Assembly (NCBI GenBank): GCA_029558635.1
Contig: JAKQEE010000052.1
Location: 268,860 to 332,859, forward strand
Direction: 5' to 3'
Length of the DNA stretch: 64,000 bases
Source: Pseudomonadota bacterium
Lineage (GTDB): Bacteria; Pseudomonadota; Alphaproteobacteria; Micavibrionales; Micavibrionaceae
Below the pieces are notes generated by a model that was given only the letters and a program-made list of their open reading frames with translations, was not told the DNA's origin and searched no databases. Numbering within the stretch: the stretch's first letter is position 1; each line of letters begins with the position of its first letter. Both the position numbers and the translations under genes were made by a program. Positions 27,321 through 36,998 of the stretch are shown here, piece after piece.

Positions 27321-29189
27321 ATGTCCTGTCAAAGCTGGTTGCGCGGACGCACCGTTGTTTTCAATCCTGTGCCGAAAGTTCCGGTCAAGCCGAAACGATT
27401 TCATATTGGCCGTATTTTATGGACCGCGATTAAACGCACCTGCATGGTGATTGGCGCGATCTTTCTGATTTCTGCGATTATCGGTGTGTGGGCCGGATCA
27501 CGTTTTGAAAAACGTCCCGCGCCGACATTGCCTAATGAGATGGTTCTGACGTTGCATATGGCGGGGGCTTTTCCTGAAGCAAGTGGTAAGTCCCAATATG
27601 CGGCGCTTTTGAATTTGCGCGATGAGCTGTTGACTTTGGATGTTGTGGTTGACACGATTGATCGTGCGGCGTCCGATAATCGTGTCAAGGCGTTGGCGGT
27701 CAAGGCGTCGGATGCCGGGTATAACATTTCCCAGTTGCAGGAAATCCGTGCGTCGGTTGAACGGTTCAAAAAGTCGGGCAAGAAGACGATTATCTATTCG
27801 GAATCATTCGGCGGGTCCGGTTATGGTCTCGGGCTTTATTATCTGGCGTCTGTGTTTGATGAAATATGGATGCAGCCGGTGGGGGTGGTGGCGATTGGCG
27901 GGGTCAGCGCCGAGATGCCGTTTTTCAAGGATATCATGGATAAATACGGCGTTCAGGCACAGTTTTTCCAGCGCAAGGAATATAAAAACGCGATGGAGTA
28001 TCTTTCTGCGTCAGGAATGAGTGCGGCCAGCCGTGAAGAGATGCAAGGGTTGATTGAAAATCTGGCGTCGCAACTCAAAGGGCCGATCAAGGATAGCCGG
28101 ACAAAAATTGCCGCACGGTTTGATGCTTTGTCCGATCTCGGTCTTCTGACCGATGATGTGGCGGTTAAAGAAGGGTTGGTCGATCGTCTGGCGGGCGAGG
28201 ACGAGGTTCTCGATTATCTTGATACGACCTATCATGATGCCGGTTTGATTTCTCTTGAGTCCTATGCCAGTGCACTGAATAGCGCGCAGATCGAGAAGAA
28301 GTTTCTGGGGCAAGGCAGGAGTGTGAGCGTTGCCGTGATTCATGTTGACGGGATGATTGTCAGCGGGTCTGCCGAGCGCGGCCCTTACGGGGTCAGCAAT
28401 GAAATGGCGGGTGCTGACGATATCGCCGAGGCTATTCACGATGCGGGAGATGACAAACGGATCAAGACCATTGTTTTGCGGATCAATTCTCCGGGAGGAA
28501 GTCCTTCGGCGTCGGAAACAATTGCCCGTGCGGTCGAGTGGGTCAAAAAGGAAAAGAAAAAGCCGGTTTATGTCTCGATGGGGACTGTGGCGGCGTCGGG
28601 CGGGTACTGGATTTCTGCTCCGGCGGATCGGATATATGCGATGAATTCGACTCTAACCGGATCTATCGGCGTAGTGGGTGGAAAAATTAATCTGGAACAA
28701 TTCTGGAAGAAGTTCGATATCAATTGGGAGCGTGTCTCGGTCGGGGCAAATTCAGGTATGATGTCGATGAATACGCCGTTTTCCGAGTCTGAACAGCGCC
28801 AGTTTGAGGCCAGTCTTGATAATGTCTATGCTCATTTTATTACGCGGGTGGCCAAGGGGCGCAAGCTTTCGCCCGATCGTGTCGAAGAGATTGCCAAAGG
28901 GCATGTGTGGACGGGGCAACAGGCCAAGGGCAACGGATTGGTTGATAAGATCGGTAGTTTGAATGATGTGTTGGACGATGTGGCCAAGGAGAACGGTGTT
29001 TCTTCGCGTGCCGATCTGATAGTTGTTCATTTGCCGTCAGTTGATGATCCGTTCGATATTCTGTTCGAGATGTTGAGTGCGCAGGCGGCGCTTCCCGATT
29101 TTCTGGGGCGGCTGACGTCTTCGGTGTCAGCGATCCTTCATTCGTCGCGGCTGGTTTATGATCCGTCGGTTCCCGATGTGCGAGGATAA
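27321..29189 (+). CDS. sppA: Signal peptide peptidase SppA, long form
   Basis: A 622-residue, 67K-type S49 protease anchored by an N-terminal membrane segment (about residues 38-60, after a basic cytoplasmic start) with two tandem S49 domains facing the periplasm. It would degrade cleaved signal peptides. The general-base Lys is in EYKNAMEY near residue 220 and the nucleophile Ser is in AASGGYW near residue 425, the usual split between domains. GAGGGG precedes the ATG. Last gene of the fabI operon; convergent with the polymerase gene three bases on. Confidence 0.93.
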   Translation: MSCQSWLRGRTVVFNPVPKVPVKPKRFHIGRILWTAIKRTCMVIGAIFLISAIIGVWAGSRFEKRPAPTLPNEMVLTLHMAGAFPEASGKSQYAALLNLRDELLTLDVVVDTIDRAASDNRVKALAVKASDAGYNISQLQEIRASVERFKKSGKKTIIYSESFGGSGYGLGLYYLASVFDEIWMQPVGVVAIGGVSAEMPFFKDIMDKYGVQAQFFQRKEYKNAMEYLSASGMSAASREEMQGLIENLASQLKGPIKDSRTKIAARFDALSDLGLLTDDVAVKEGLVDRLAGEDEVLDYLDTTYHDAGLISLESYASALNSAQIEKKFLGQGRSVSVAVIHVDGMIVSGSAERGPYGVSNEMAGADDIAEAIHDAGDDKRIKTIVLRINSPGGSPSASETIARAVEWVKKEKKKPVYVSMGTVAASGGYWISAPADRIYAMNSTLTGSIGVVGGKINLEQFWKKFDINWERVSVGANSGMMSMNTPFSESEQRQFEASLDNVYAHFITRVAKGRKLSPDRVEEIAKGHVWTGQQAKGNGLVDKIGSLNDVLDDVAKENGVSSRADLIVVHLPSVDDPFDILFEMLSAQAALPDFLGRLTSSVSAILHSSRLVYDPSVPDVRG

Positions 29190-29192
29190 TTT

Positions 29193-30470
29193 CTATTCGT
29201 GGAATTCTTCCAGATCGGGAATGCGGTTGAAGGCGATTTTGGTGCCGACGTATCCTGCGCTGGTTTTCGGGCTGGGGCCCAGATGAATGGCTTCGGCGCC
29301 GAATTTGCGGTTGATCGCGTCGATCATATCCGAAATTTTCGAGTTTTTTTCATGCAGGGTTTTGTCCGCGCCGATATCAAATAAGTCGGGCGTGATGTCG
29401 GTGCGTTCGCACAGGCCGTGAAGCGAGACGGACACTTTTTTGAGTTTTGTCGGGTGGATTTCAGCCATCATAATTGTCCAGAGACTTTTAAGTGCTTCCA
29501 GAAATGTGAAATTATCTTGTGAGGGCGGGCAGGGGAGTGTCGCGCCGTATCTTTGATTGTTCTGGTCACGGAATGAAAAGCTGAAATCGCTCGCGTATAA
29601 ATCCATGCGGCGCAGGCGGCTTGCGGCTTTTACCGTTAAGCGTCTGGCCACGAGTTTGGCGGCGGCGGGAGTGCGGAGGTCGGGGTCAAGCACGCGCGAA
29701 TGGCCGACAACGCTGTGTTCCGTCGGGAGGTCGGGGAGGTCGTAGCCGTGGAGTTTATACCAGAACCGCTCTCCCTCGACGCTGCCCCATACGGCGCGGG
29801 CATGTTTGGGAGAGAGATTCCAGAATTGTTCGATGCTTCTGATTCCGCCCTTATGCAGGCGGGATCCCATCCTTACGTTGATACCCGGCAGATCGGTCAG
29901 GCGGAGTTTAAACAATCTGCTTGGGAATGAGTCGTGGTCGAGAAGGACGAGGCCGTCGGGCTTCATCATGTCGGTGGCGATTTTGGCAAGGAAGGCATTC
30001 GGGGCGATGCCTATCGAACAGGTGATGGCTTCGCCGATATTTTGCCTTATGCCGGTTTTGATGCGGTGGGCCAGGGCAGCGGCTGCGTCTTTCGATCGTT
30101 TATTGGGTGGCAGGCGGGAGGAGAGTTCGTCAATCGAGCAGATTTTGTTGATCGGGGTGTGTTTGATGACTTCGCCCAGAATACGGTGGTGGTATTCGAC
30201 ATATTTGCCGTGGTGGGCTAGAGCGCAGATCAGATCGGGGCAGAGTTTTTTGGCTTCGTAGATTTTTGTTCCCGTTTTGATTCCATATTTTTTGGCCTCA
30301 TAGGAGGCGGCGATAGCGCAAGTGGCATCGCTTAAAAGTGGGACGACCGCCACGGGTTTGCCCCGCAATTTCGGGTTTTCCTGTTGCTCGACGCTTGCGA
30401 AATAGCTGTTCAGGTCGAGAAACAGCCATTGATAGGGATTCTGGTCGGGAGTGAAAAAAGGCGCTTGCAT
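29193..30470 (-). CDS. dinB: Y-family DNA polymerase, DinB-like
   Basis: A 425-residue translesion polymerase. The palm is intact: FLDLNSYFASVEQ (first metal Asp, residue 19) and ICSIDELSSRL (Asp-Glu near residue 113), with ITCSIGIAPNAFLAKIATDMMKPDG following. A helix-hairpin-helix region (LTDLPGINVRMGSRLHKGGI) and little finger complete it. The SIDE motif is followed by LSSRL rather than the more usual (A/C)(F/Y)LD, so it is not a textbook Pol IV. No beta-clamp QLxLF motif is obvious at the end. Two LexA sites lie immediately upstream of its ATG. Confidence 0.87.
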   Translation of the reverse strand: MQAPFFTPDQNPYQWLFLDLNSYFASVEQQENPKLRGKPVAVVPLLSDATCAIAASYEAKKYGIKTGTKIYEAKKLCPDLICALAHHGKYVEYHHRILGEVIKHTPINKICSIDELSSRLPPNKRSKDAAAALAHRIKTGIRQNIGEAITCSIGIAPNAFLAKIATDMMKPDGLVLLDHDSFPSRLFKLRLTDLPGINVRMGSRLHKGGIRSIEQFWNLSPKHARAVWGSVEGERFWYKLHGYDLPDLPTEHSVVGHSRVLDPDLRTPAAAKLVARRLTVKAASRLRRMDLYASDFSFSFRDQNNQRYGATLPCPPSQDNFTFLEALKSLWTIMMAEIHPTKLKKVSVSLHGLCERTDITPDLFDIGADKTLHEKNSKISDMIDAINRKFGAEAIHLGPSPKTSAGYVGTKIAFNRIPDLEEFHE

Positions 30471-30493
30471 CTGTTCTCTTTATGTTCTATATA
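30465..30493 (+). promoter_or_regulatory. LexA-overlapped promoter for the 30-residue peptide gene
   Basis: TTGCAT (30465-30470) and TATATA (30488-30493) with a 17-base spacer. LexA site 1 fills the spacer and site 2 starts at the -10 edge, so LexA binding would block it. It starts transcription about 50 bases before the peptide ATG. Confidence 0.6.
30473..30487 (+). promoter_or_regulatory. LexA (SOS) box 1, GTTC-N7-GTTC
   Basis: An exact direct repeat of the alphaproteobacterial LexA form on the plus strand, three bases upstream of the dinB ATG on the other strand. It shares its right half-site with a perfect palindrome GTTCTATATAGAAC (30484-30497). Confidence 0.82.
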
Positions 30494-30508
30494 GAACAAA
30501 TAAGGAAC
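30494..30508 (-). promoter_or_regulatory. LexA (SOS) box 2, GTTC-N7-GTTC
   Basis: The same exact pattern in reverse orientation, six bases from box 1. The two boxes point at each other around TATATA, a symmetric arrangement that could control both divergent genes. Confidence 0.82.
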
Positions 30509-30548
30509 ATATTTCCCGTTCCAATGTCAAAAGAAAAGTGAGGTTATC

Positions 30549-30641
30549 ATGTTCGGTCTTCGGTTACGTTATTCCCTGCCCAGCACCCTGATTATGCTGA
30601 CTCTCGTTGTATATACATATTATACGGCATGGTGGGGGTAA
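30549..30641 (+). CDS. Putative SOS-controlled 30-residue membrane peptide
   Basis: An ATG preceded by GTGAGG (four bases on) opens a 30-codon frame ending in TAA. The peptide has a basic start (MFGLRLRYS) and one hydrophobic segment of about 18 residues ending in YTAWWG, the shape of a single-span membrane peptide. It shares two LexA boxes with dinB. Small SOS-induced membrane peptides exist in other bacteria (TisB in E. coli, DidA/SidA cell-division inhibitors in Caulobacter); no sequence match is claimed. A palindromic repeat follows the stop. Confidence 0.6.
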   Translation: MFGLRLRYSLPSTLIMLTLVVYTYYTAWWG

Positions 30642-30653
30642 GAGCTTCCATCA

Positions 30654-30730
30654 TTTGCATTCGGGTGCGTTGCAGCGTCGCTTACATACCTATTTGTACG
30701 CTGCGCTCCTTGCTCCTGCCCGACTACAAA
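30654..30730. repeat. Palindromic element, GTAC family, weaker copy
   Basis: Outer arms TTTG...CGGG and CCCG...CAAA pair across a core that contains TGTACGCTGCG, the same right-hand core as at 6575-6680 and 56748-56882. The left half has diverged (ACATACC in place of CACGTACC). Again it sits between converging genes, the membrane peptide and mntH. Confidence 0.5.
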
Positions 30731-30741
30731 CGTTGTTTGAT

Positions 30742-32079
30742 CTATAGATTAGTGGCGACGTCGTAGATCATCTTTATATTGAGGGCGATCAGGAGGGTGG
30801 CAATCACAGCGGCAGATGCGGTCAGCCATGTCGGGGCGGCGAGGTTGCCCATCTTGACTTTGTCGCGGGTGAACAGGACCAGCGGAACAACGGCAAAGGG
30901 GAGTTGAAGGCTCAGGATCACCTGCGAGAAAATTAAAAGCTGGGCGGTGCCGCTTTCGCCGTAAAGAACGGTGACAATCATGGCGGGGATAATGGCAATG
31001 CTACGCGTTATCAGGCGGCGGATCCATGGGGCTAGGCGGAGATTGATAAAGCCTTCCATTACGATCTGACCTGAAAGAGTGGCGGTGACGGTGGAATTGA
31101 GGCCGCAACAGATCAGGGCCACGGCAAACAAGGTGGCAGCCAGTCCTGTGCCGAGCAGGGGGGCCAGCATGTTGTGAGCGTCTTGCAATTCGACAATATC
31201 AGTGAGGCCGTGCGCGTGGAATGTGGCGGCGGCCAGAACGAGGATCGAGGCATTGACGAACAGGGCTAGCATCAGGGCCAGTCCTGAATCGAGCGAAGCG
31301 AATTTGATGGCCGAGCGGCGGCTGGATTCATCCTGTCCGATGGCGCGGGTCTGGACGATTGAGGAATGGAGGTAGAGGTTATGGGGCATCACGGTTGCAC
31401 CGATAATGCCCAGCGCGATATAGAGCATGGCCGGGTTGGTGATGATTTCGGGCGAGGGGATGAAGCCGTTGGCTATGTCTGCCAGATCGGGTTGGGCCAG
31501 CCAAGCCTGAACCCCGAAACAGCCGAAAATCACGATGAGTAGCGTGATGATAAAGGCTTCGATCCAGCGAAATCCTAAACGTTGCAGGGCTAGAACCAGA
31601 ATCACGTCAAGGCCCGTAATCAATACGCCCCACTCTAAAGGAATGTGAAACAAGAGGTAGAGTCCGATGGCCGTGCCGATGACTTCGGCGAGGTCGGTTG
31701 CGCAAATAGCCAACTCTGCCAAAATCCATAAAACGAAAGAAACTGGTTTCGAATAAGTGTCACGGCAGGCTTGGGCGAGGTCGCGGCCCGTGGCAATGCC
31801 CAAGCGTGCGCAGAGCGATTGCAAAAGGATGGCCATAATATTGGAAATCAGAGCCACCGAGAGCAGGGTGTAACCGAATTGCGATCCACCGGCAATGGCG
31901 GTGGCCCAGTTGCCGGGGTCCATGTAACCCACTGCCACCAGATAGCCCGGCCCCAAGAAAGAGAGGAATTTGCGCCATGTAGGGCCATTAGCGCGCACGG
32001 GGATGCTGCCGTGAGACTCTGGAAGGCTCGGGGGCAGACTTACTTCCTGAAGGTGGGCGTGCATGGCCTGTGGGGTCAT
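30742..32079 (-). CDS. mntH: Nramp-family manganese transporter
   Basis: A 445-residue proton-coupled divalent-metal importer of the inner membrane with about 11 hydrophobic segments. The metal-binding motif in TM1 is MDPGNWATA (family DPGN), TM6 carries [14 protein letters not shown] (family MPH), and the G-Q-SST-type region is GQIVMEGF near residue 350. An AGGAGA site precedes the ATG. It diverges from mntR, which encodes its expected regulator. Confidence 0.95.
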   Translation of the reverse strand: MTPQAMHAHLQEVSLPPSLPESHGSIPVRANGPTWRKFLSFLGPGYLVAVGYMDPGNWATAIAGGSQFGYTLLSVALISNIMAILLQSLCARLGIATGRDLAQACRDTYSKPVSFVLWILAELAICATDLAEVIGTAIGLYLLFHIPLEWGVLITGLDVILVLALQRLGFRWIEAFIITLLIVIFGCFGVQAWLAQPDLADIANGFIPSPEIITNPAMLYIALGIIGATVMPHNLYLHSSIVQTRAIGQDESSRRSAIKFASLDSGLALMLALFVNASILVLAAATFHAHGLTDIVELQDAHNMLAPLLGTGLAATLFAVALICCGLNSTVTATLSGQIVMEGFINLRLAPWIRRLITRSIAIIPAMIVTVLYGESGTAQLLIFSQVILSLQLPFAVVPLVLFTRDKVKMGNLAAPTWLTASAAVIATLLIALNIKMIYDVATNL

Positions 32080-32104
32080 TCTATTGCAATCTCCTAATTT
32101 TATA

Positions 32105-32122
32105 CTACCCTATAAAGTGTAG
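32105..32122. promoter_or_regulatory. Candidate MntR operator
   Basis: An imperfect palindrome with outer CTAC/GTAG arms in the 92-base gap between the divergent mntH and mntR starts, overlapping a TATA-rich stretch that could be the mntH -10 region. Not an obvious match to the E. coli MntR box; called from position and symmetry only. Confidence 0.35.
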
Positions 32123-32171
32123 CCATGGCAACAAAATTGACAAAGGGCGTAAAATGTTCCATTATTGAAGG

Positions 32172-32627
32172 ATGGTACGTGTTTCCCAAAAAATCGGTTC
32201 AGATGAACATGAATCCGCCGCCGCTCGCGCGGAGGTGTTCGACTATGTGCGCAAAGCCCACCAGATGGAGACGGCTGAAGATTATGTCGAGATGATTGCC
32301 GATTTGATTGCCACTCGCGGTGAGGCTCGGGTGGTCGATTTGGCCGAGAATTTCGGCGTGTCCCATGCAACGGTCAATAAGATCATTGCGCGTCTTAACC
32401 GCGAAGGGTTTGTGACCAACCGCCCTTACCGTGCCTTATTTTTGACGGAAGAGGGGGAGGCGCTGGCCCGTGAGTGCAAGGAACGTCACGAGGTGGTATT
32501 CAAGTTCTTGCGGGCGATTGGCGTGGATGAGCGCACGGCACATCTTGATGCCGAAGGAGTCGAGCATCATGTCAGCCCGAAGACGCTTAGCGCGTTTCGT
32601 CGTTTTCTGAAAAAAAGCGGCTCTTGA
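32172..32627 (+). CDS. mntR: Manganese-responsive transcriptional regulator MntR
   Basis: A 151-residue DtxR-family repressor. The winged helix lies at about residues 40-100 (DLAENFGVSHATVNKIIARLNREGFV), preceded by METAEDYVEMIADL, and the dimerisation/metal part has the MntR pattern ECKERHEVVFKFL and DAEGVEHHVS. It lacks the SH3-like extension of DtxR, as MntR does. It would shut off mntH when Mn(II) is ample. Its 3' end overlaps the convergent DedA gene by 41 bases. Confidence 0.93.
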   Translation: MVRVSQKIGSDEHESAAARAEVFDYVRKAHQMETAEDYVEMIADLIATRGEARVVDLAENFGVSHATVNKIIARLNREGFVTNRPYRALFLTEEGEALARECKERHEVVFKFLRAIGVDERTAHLDAEGVEHHVSPKTLSAFRRFLKKSGS

Positions 32628-33201
32628 TAAAGGACTTGATGGCGGGAGAGGCCACAATCAAAATCAATACAGCAATGAATGGCAGGAGGTAGCGGTCGAT
32701 GCTGCCTTCCGGAATAAGTCCCCCCACGAAATATCCCAGCAAGGGAATGCCCATAGCCCAGAGTGCCGCGCCCAAAGCCGAATAAAGAGCGAAGATTTTA
32801 TAGTCCATCCGCGACATGCCGGCGACGAAGGGTACGAGCGTGCGGGCGAAGTGGATGAAGCGGGCGATGACGACCGTGAAGGCTCCGTATTTTTCAAAAA
32901 AATCGTCACAGGTTTTCAGGTGGTGGTCCTTAACGATTTTTGAAGCGTATTTCGTTTGCAGAAGTTTCGGACCCCAGCGTTTGCCGATTTCGTAGCCGAC
33001 GAGATTGCCGAGAAAAGCAAACACGAAACAACCGGGCAGCATGATCCACAGATTGAAAACATCCTGTCCGGCGAGAATGCCGATGGGGAAGAGGAGCGTG
33101 TCGCCGGGAAGAAATATACCGAAAAAGAAGGCTCCTTCTGTGAACAGGGCAGCCCATGTTCCGACGTAACCGATGGTCTTTAAAAAAGCGATCATATCCA
33201 T
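32587..33201 (-). CDS. DedA/SNARE-associated family membrane protein
   Basis: A 204-residue polytopic inner-membrane protein. The DedA signature FLGNLVGYEIGKRWG appears near residue 63, followed by FFEKYGAFTVVIARFIHFARTLVPFVAGMSRM near 98-130 with the Arg residues required in E. coli homologues. DedA proteins act in lipid flipping and membrane-potential upkeep. The convergent end overlaps mntR by 41 bases, so the two transcripts are antisense at their tails. Confidence 0.9.
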   Translation of the reverse strand: MDMIAFLKTIGYVGTWAALFTEGAFFFGIFLPGDTLLFPIGILAGQDVFNLWIMLPGCFVFAFLGNLVGYEIGKRWGPKLLQTKYASKIVKDHHLKTCDDFFEKYGAFTVVIARFIHFARTLVPFVAGMSRMDYKIFALYSALGAALWAMGIPLLGYFVGGLIPEGSIDRYLLPFIAVLILIVASPAIKSFIKSRFFSENDETR

Positions 33202-33260
33202 GACGCAAAGGATTATAGGGGCGGGGCGAAAATATCAAGGCGAAAAAATATAGAAGCCGT

Positions 33261-33286
33261 AAAAAAGAAGCCCCTTGGAAGGGGCT
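33261..33286 (-). terminator. Terminator of the prepilin operon
   Basis: AGCCCCTT pairs perfectly with AAGGGGCT across a two-base loop; on the minus strand it is followed by CTTTTTT. It starts about 30 bases after the stop of the last prepilin gene. Confidence 0.9.
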
Positions 33287-33316
33287 GTCTTCTATAAATT
33301 GATTGCAGGAATTGTT

Positions 33317-35695
33317 CTACTGCGGCTGACAGGTTGCCGAATAGAATGTCCATTCTGTGGCTGTTGCAATCGCACATGTGCCTGTTGATCCGTTTTCTCC
33401 ACATGTACATGCGCTGGTACAGACCGGGCTGGTTCCGCGTCCGTCGGCCAAAGGTTTCGACGGTCCGGCGACAACGCCGCTGCTCTTCCAGATGTAGTTG
33501 ATGGGTTTACAGGTTCCCGCAACGTTGGCACTGGTATCCGGATCGTCAATCCAGCCGCAAGTTCCGCCGCCTCTGATCTGACGGATATTGTTTTGTGTGT
33601 CTACTTCATTACATGCAGCGCAGGTTGGGTTCGTGTGTTTCCAGTTATACCCTGTAGCGCATTCGCAGTTGCTACTATCCCAGCCTGTGTATGTGTACGA
33701 GCATGTAGAAGTGTCCACGTTTCTTTTTCTGTACTGACAGTTGGCCGAGCCTGCGCCTCCAGGCCAGCTTTTAACTGGTGATGCAAATGAAGCAGGCGTG
33801 GGGGATGCTGTAAGAACATAGTTTGTCTTGGTTGTAAATTCCCAGTCTTCTGTTTTGCCGCAAACGCAGTTGGCAGCAAGAAGTGCTGCTTCCGTGCCGT
33901 AAGACAAGGTATCGTTCCCGGTGAAAACCGTATAGTTTGTATCGAGTGTGTGCGCATCCAGACAAACTTTGCTTTTGGTTCCGGCAATGGCGCCGCCGAA
34001 GGCTGCGACGCAGTTTACGTTGCTTGTGACGCCGACGCAGTTACAATCGGCTGCGGCGGTGTTGGTGGTATTCACCCAGTTTCCTAGACAGTTTTGAGCC
34101 TGATTTTGCGTATAGGTTCCGGTATACCCGGTCGTACAAGCCTGTCCAGAAAGAGATTGGGTGGGCTGGCCTGCCGTTGTAAACGTACAGGCGTACGCAG
34201 TATCGAAGTGGGTTCCCAGTGTCCATACGCCGTTTACGCAGGTGTAGTTGGCGTAGGCGCATGCCCCGCCTGTGTTGTAATTAATTGTACGAACGCTCCC
34301 GTTTCCTGCAGCAGAGAGAACGTAGGAATGTCCGCAAAGAGCTTGAGTTTCATCCGGACAGCTTTGGAGGGGAACCTCACAGATTGGAGAGCCGTCAGCG
34401 TTAAATCCTTTCAGGACTTTGCCGGAGCTACAAGCCATTCTGATCGGGGCGCAGATGGCCCTGCCGCTCCCGATACCGGTCATGTACTGTCCGGCGGGAC
34501 AGCCCATACCGGATGTGCCCGCAGAGGGATCGTTGTCATACGCGCCCACAATTCTGTCGGTTGTAAAACAATTTGTCCCATCATCTGTACAATACTGATC
34601 CGCCAGAACTTTTCCGGAATGGGCGCCAGCCGAATATTTTCCAACACGGAGCGCACCGCTCTGGTTTTTGTTGCCCAAACTGTTTGTTACGTTCAGGTTT
34701 CTAGAGTCGTTGATGTTTGCTGTATTGTTAACGGTGCTTTGTTCGATCGTTAGTGTGTCTGTCAAGTTGGATGGCGTTGTGACACCTACCCCAACGTTGT
34801 TCTCGGACAGGTCAATAATGTTTTCGGATGTAGGGTTTTCGCGTCTCCACAGTTCGGCTTCTGTTGGAACAAAATACTCCACAGTATCATCGAACTCCGA
34901 AGTTCCCGCTGATTGGGCGTTATATGCATATATGGCCTGCGTGTTGAGCAGGCTTGCAAAGTCCCTGCAGTTCTCCGCATCAAGCATGTTGGCTGCATTG
35001 TTGCAAGCTGACACCGTTCCGTTAAGGCTGACGGCTCCGTTTTTATTTTTGCCGGGGCTGATGACCATAAAGGCGATGGACTGGTTATTGTTGGACATGA
35101 CGTTGCCGTTCCCGTCCCTGAGTTCTATGCCGGCTTCTGAGTCTTTGAACAGGGCAGCGCTGGCTGCCATGTTCTCGGTTACGGCATAAACCAAACGCGA
35201 GCCGTAGCCATCAATCGTGTCTTTTTCGTCAATCTGAAGCTCACGGAATGGAATCGATCCAACCCTGATACGGGGATTGGGCAGGGCAGGTACTCTGGTG
35301 CTCTGCTCAACGCAAATTCCGTCGTAGTTATCCGGTGCAGTGGTTCCGTTCAAACATTTCCCCGGCGGAACGACTACGCCTGTTCCAATGGTCGGGTCTG
35401 CGCAATCAGTTTCATGCCCGTAATTCGGGCTGGTTCTGGCTTCCTTGATCGGCGCAGGGCAGGGGAAGCGCCCGTGCGCGTTTTTGTATTCAAAGATGGC
35501 TGTTGTCGCGCGGGAAACGGCTTGTGTGGTCAGGGTTCTTTCCTGGTTTTCCTTATAGAGGGCATAGAGTTGAATGCCGGCAGCCAGAACAAACCCTATA
35601 ATGATAAGGGATATCGCCATCTCGATCAGCGTGAAACCGGATGGGTTTACAGGGGTTTTTGGTGAGGTTTTAGAGAAAAGTTTTCTTATAGACAT
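33317..35695 (-). CDS. Large prepilin-like protein 1, cysteine-rich C-terminus
   Basis: A 792-residue protein with a type III/IV prepilin signal: basic leader, cleavage site NPSG-FTLIEMAISL (Gly20-Phe21, Glu+5) and a 20-residue hydrophobic helix. The pseudopilin-like head (about 45-280) has GRFPCPAP, SIPFREL and LVYAVTE in common with its two neighbours. Next come VGVGVTTPSN and LADQYCTDDGTNC, as in trimeric stalk proteins, and then about 370 residues with over 35 Cys in short spaced pairs. Far longer than a pilin. Start chosen at 35695 for GGAGG upstream; it overlaps the upstream gene by 10 bases. Last gene of three. Confidence 0.85.
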   Translation of the reverse strand: MSIRKLFSKTSPKTPVNPSGFTLIEMAISLIIIGFVLAAGIQLYALYKENQERTLTTQAVSRATTAIFEYKNAHGRFPCPAPIKEARTSPNYGHETDCADPTIGTGVVVPPGKCLNGTTAPDNYDGICVEQSTRVPALPNPRIRVGSIPFRELQIDEKDTIDGYGSRLVYAVTENMAASAALFKDSEAGIELRDGNGNVMSNNNQSIAFMVISPGKNKNGAVSLNGTVSACNNAANMLDAENCRDFASLLNTQAIYAYNAQSAGTSEFDDTVEYFVPTEAELWRRENPTSENIIDLSENNVGVGVTTPSNLTDTLTIEQSTVNNTANINDSRNLNVTNSLGNKNQSGALRVGKYSAGAHSGKVLADQYCTDDGTNCFTTDRIVGAYDNDPSAGTSGMGCPAGQYMTGIGSGRAICAPIRMACSSGKVLKGFNADGSPICEVPLQSCPDETQALCGHSYVLSAAGNGSVRTINYNTGGACAYANYTCVNGVWTLGTHFDTAYACTFTTAGQPTQSLSGQACTTGYTGTYTQNQAQNCLGNWVNTTNTAAADCNCVGVTSNVNCVAAFGGAIAGTKSKVCLDAHTLDTNYTVFTGNDTLSYGTEAALLAANCVCGKTEDWEFTTKTNYVLTASPTPASFASPVKSWPGGAGSANCQYRKRNVDTSTCSYTYTGWDSSNCECATGYNWKHTNPTCAACNEVDTQNNIRQIRGGGTCGWIDDPDTSANVAGTCKPINYIWKSSGVVAGPSKPLADGRGTSPVCTSACTCGENGSTGTCAIATATEWTFYSATCQPQ

Positions 35696-36969
35696 CCTGC
35701 GCCTCCCGGACATGTTACTCCATTTGTACATTTGACTTTTCCATCAGTGTAAATTTGTTGAACCCACTCTCCAACTGGGCATAGAATGGCTGTACCCGTG
35801 GTTGTGACATTGGCTTTGGAACATTGAACCTGACTGTTGCTGATGCTTGAAATGACTTCGCCTGTTCCGCAAGTATTCTTTACCGCACCTGCGGTCTTTT
35901 TGCTGCCAAAAAAGTTGTTATTCCAATCCATGGACATGCATTTGGTTCCATCTTTTTTACAGAGATCGACGGTTCTCACCGTGTTTGCGCGGATATCTCC
36001 ATTCACATCCAATCTAACAGCAGTTCCTGCTGGAGAGGCATTTCCCGGTGTTCCCGCAATATCAATACCCACAGCGCCGTTTGGAATGGTTTTGATGTGA
36101 GAGGTTGGAAGATTGGCGGCCGTACCGTCCGGAACGACGAGCCAGAGGTTTGCGCTTTCATCGGTTTGTACGTAGGCGTAATCATCGTAATGTGTTGTTC
36201 CTTCGTAATGTGCCAGTCCCTGAGCAAATGTACTGTCGCCATCACAATTCTCGCCATCGGCATTCCCTACTATACAGTTCAGGCGTCCGCCTCCAAGGGA
36301 GCCCCACCCGCCGCGGCGGTCAGGTCCGTGGGAGAATACGACAAATTGAGCATCCGAATTGGTACCGGCTGTATCGTTCCCGAATTCATCATGAACGGCA
36401 ATAACACCGTTTTTAAAACGGGTAAAACCTTCTGATCGGTTGGGGCGGGCTGAAGTGTAGCTTACTGCATAGGTTAATTGCTGGCCCCATGCGTCTGCAA
36501 TGGTCGATGTGCTGATTCCGCCGATAGCGGTGCCACCAACCGTCAAAGGGACCCCACCGATCAGGACAACTTCATTACCGTTTCCTACAGTTGCATCCGC
36601 ATCATCATCGGTATCGCGCGCGCCAGTAGCTTTGCATATGCCTTGTTCCAATCCAGCGGTGCATGTGGGGATGCCGGCCAGAGTGAAACCTGCAACCGCG
36701 CAGACGTCTGCGCCATAGTTCGGGTCGGTTGTGGGAAGGGATCTGTCAGATGGACAGGGGTAGCGAATGGTTGAAGAGAGGGCAATGGCACGCGCCGCAT
36801 CTACTATGTTTTCTTTTGTGGTCTCTATTTTTTCAGCTTGCAGATAATTGACGTACAATTGGACCAGTTGAGCAATCATGAGACCGGAGATCAACACGAC
36901 AATCGAGAGCTCTATCAAGGAGAACCCGCGTTCTTGTTCTTGTCCTGTTTTTGTTGCCGCAATCTGCAT
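35686..36969 (-). CDS. Prepilin-like protein 2 with tail-fibre-like stalk motif
   Basis: A 427-residue prepilin-like protein: cleavage site ERG-FSLIELSIVV (Gly15-Phe16), hydrophobic helix, then the shared head motifs IRYPCPSDR, GVPLTVGG and QLTYAVSY. At about residue 330 it reads GAVGIDIAG, then VRLDVNGDIRANTV, a pattern like the VGIG-P-x-LDVNG repeat of phage tail fibres and adhesin stalks, followed by DLCKKDGTKC and a Cys-rich end (CPGGAGCL). The ATG at 36969 is chosen because the first 37 residues of the longer frame overlap the upstream gene. Middle gene of three. Confidence 0.83.
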   Translation of the reverse strand: MQIAATKTGQEQERGFSLIELSIVVLISGLMIAQLVQLYVNYLQAEKIETTKENIVDAARAIALSSTIRYPCPSDRSLPTTDPNYGADVCAVAGFTLAGIPTCTAGLEQGICKATGARDTDDDADATVGNGNEVVLIGGVPLTVGGTAIGGISTSTIADAWGQQLTYAVSYTSARPNRSEGFTRFKNGVIAVHDEFGNDTAGTNSDAQFVVFSHGPDRRGGWGSLGGGRLNCIVGNADGENCDGDSTFAQGLAHYEGTTHYDDYAYVQTDESANLWLVVPDGTAANLPTSHIKTIPNGAVGIDIAGTPGNASPAGTAVRLDVNGDIRANTVRTVDLCKKDGTKCMSMDWNNNFFGSKKTAGAVKNTCGTGEVISSISNSQVQCSKANVTTTGTAILCPVGEWVQQIYTDGKVKCTNGVTCPGGAGCL

Positions 36970-36998
36970 TTTATTACTCTTCAACAAAGTGTTCCTCT

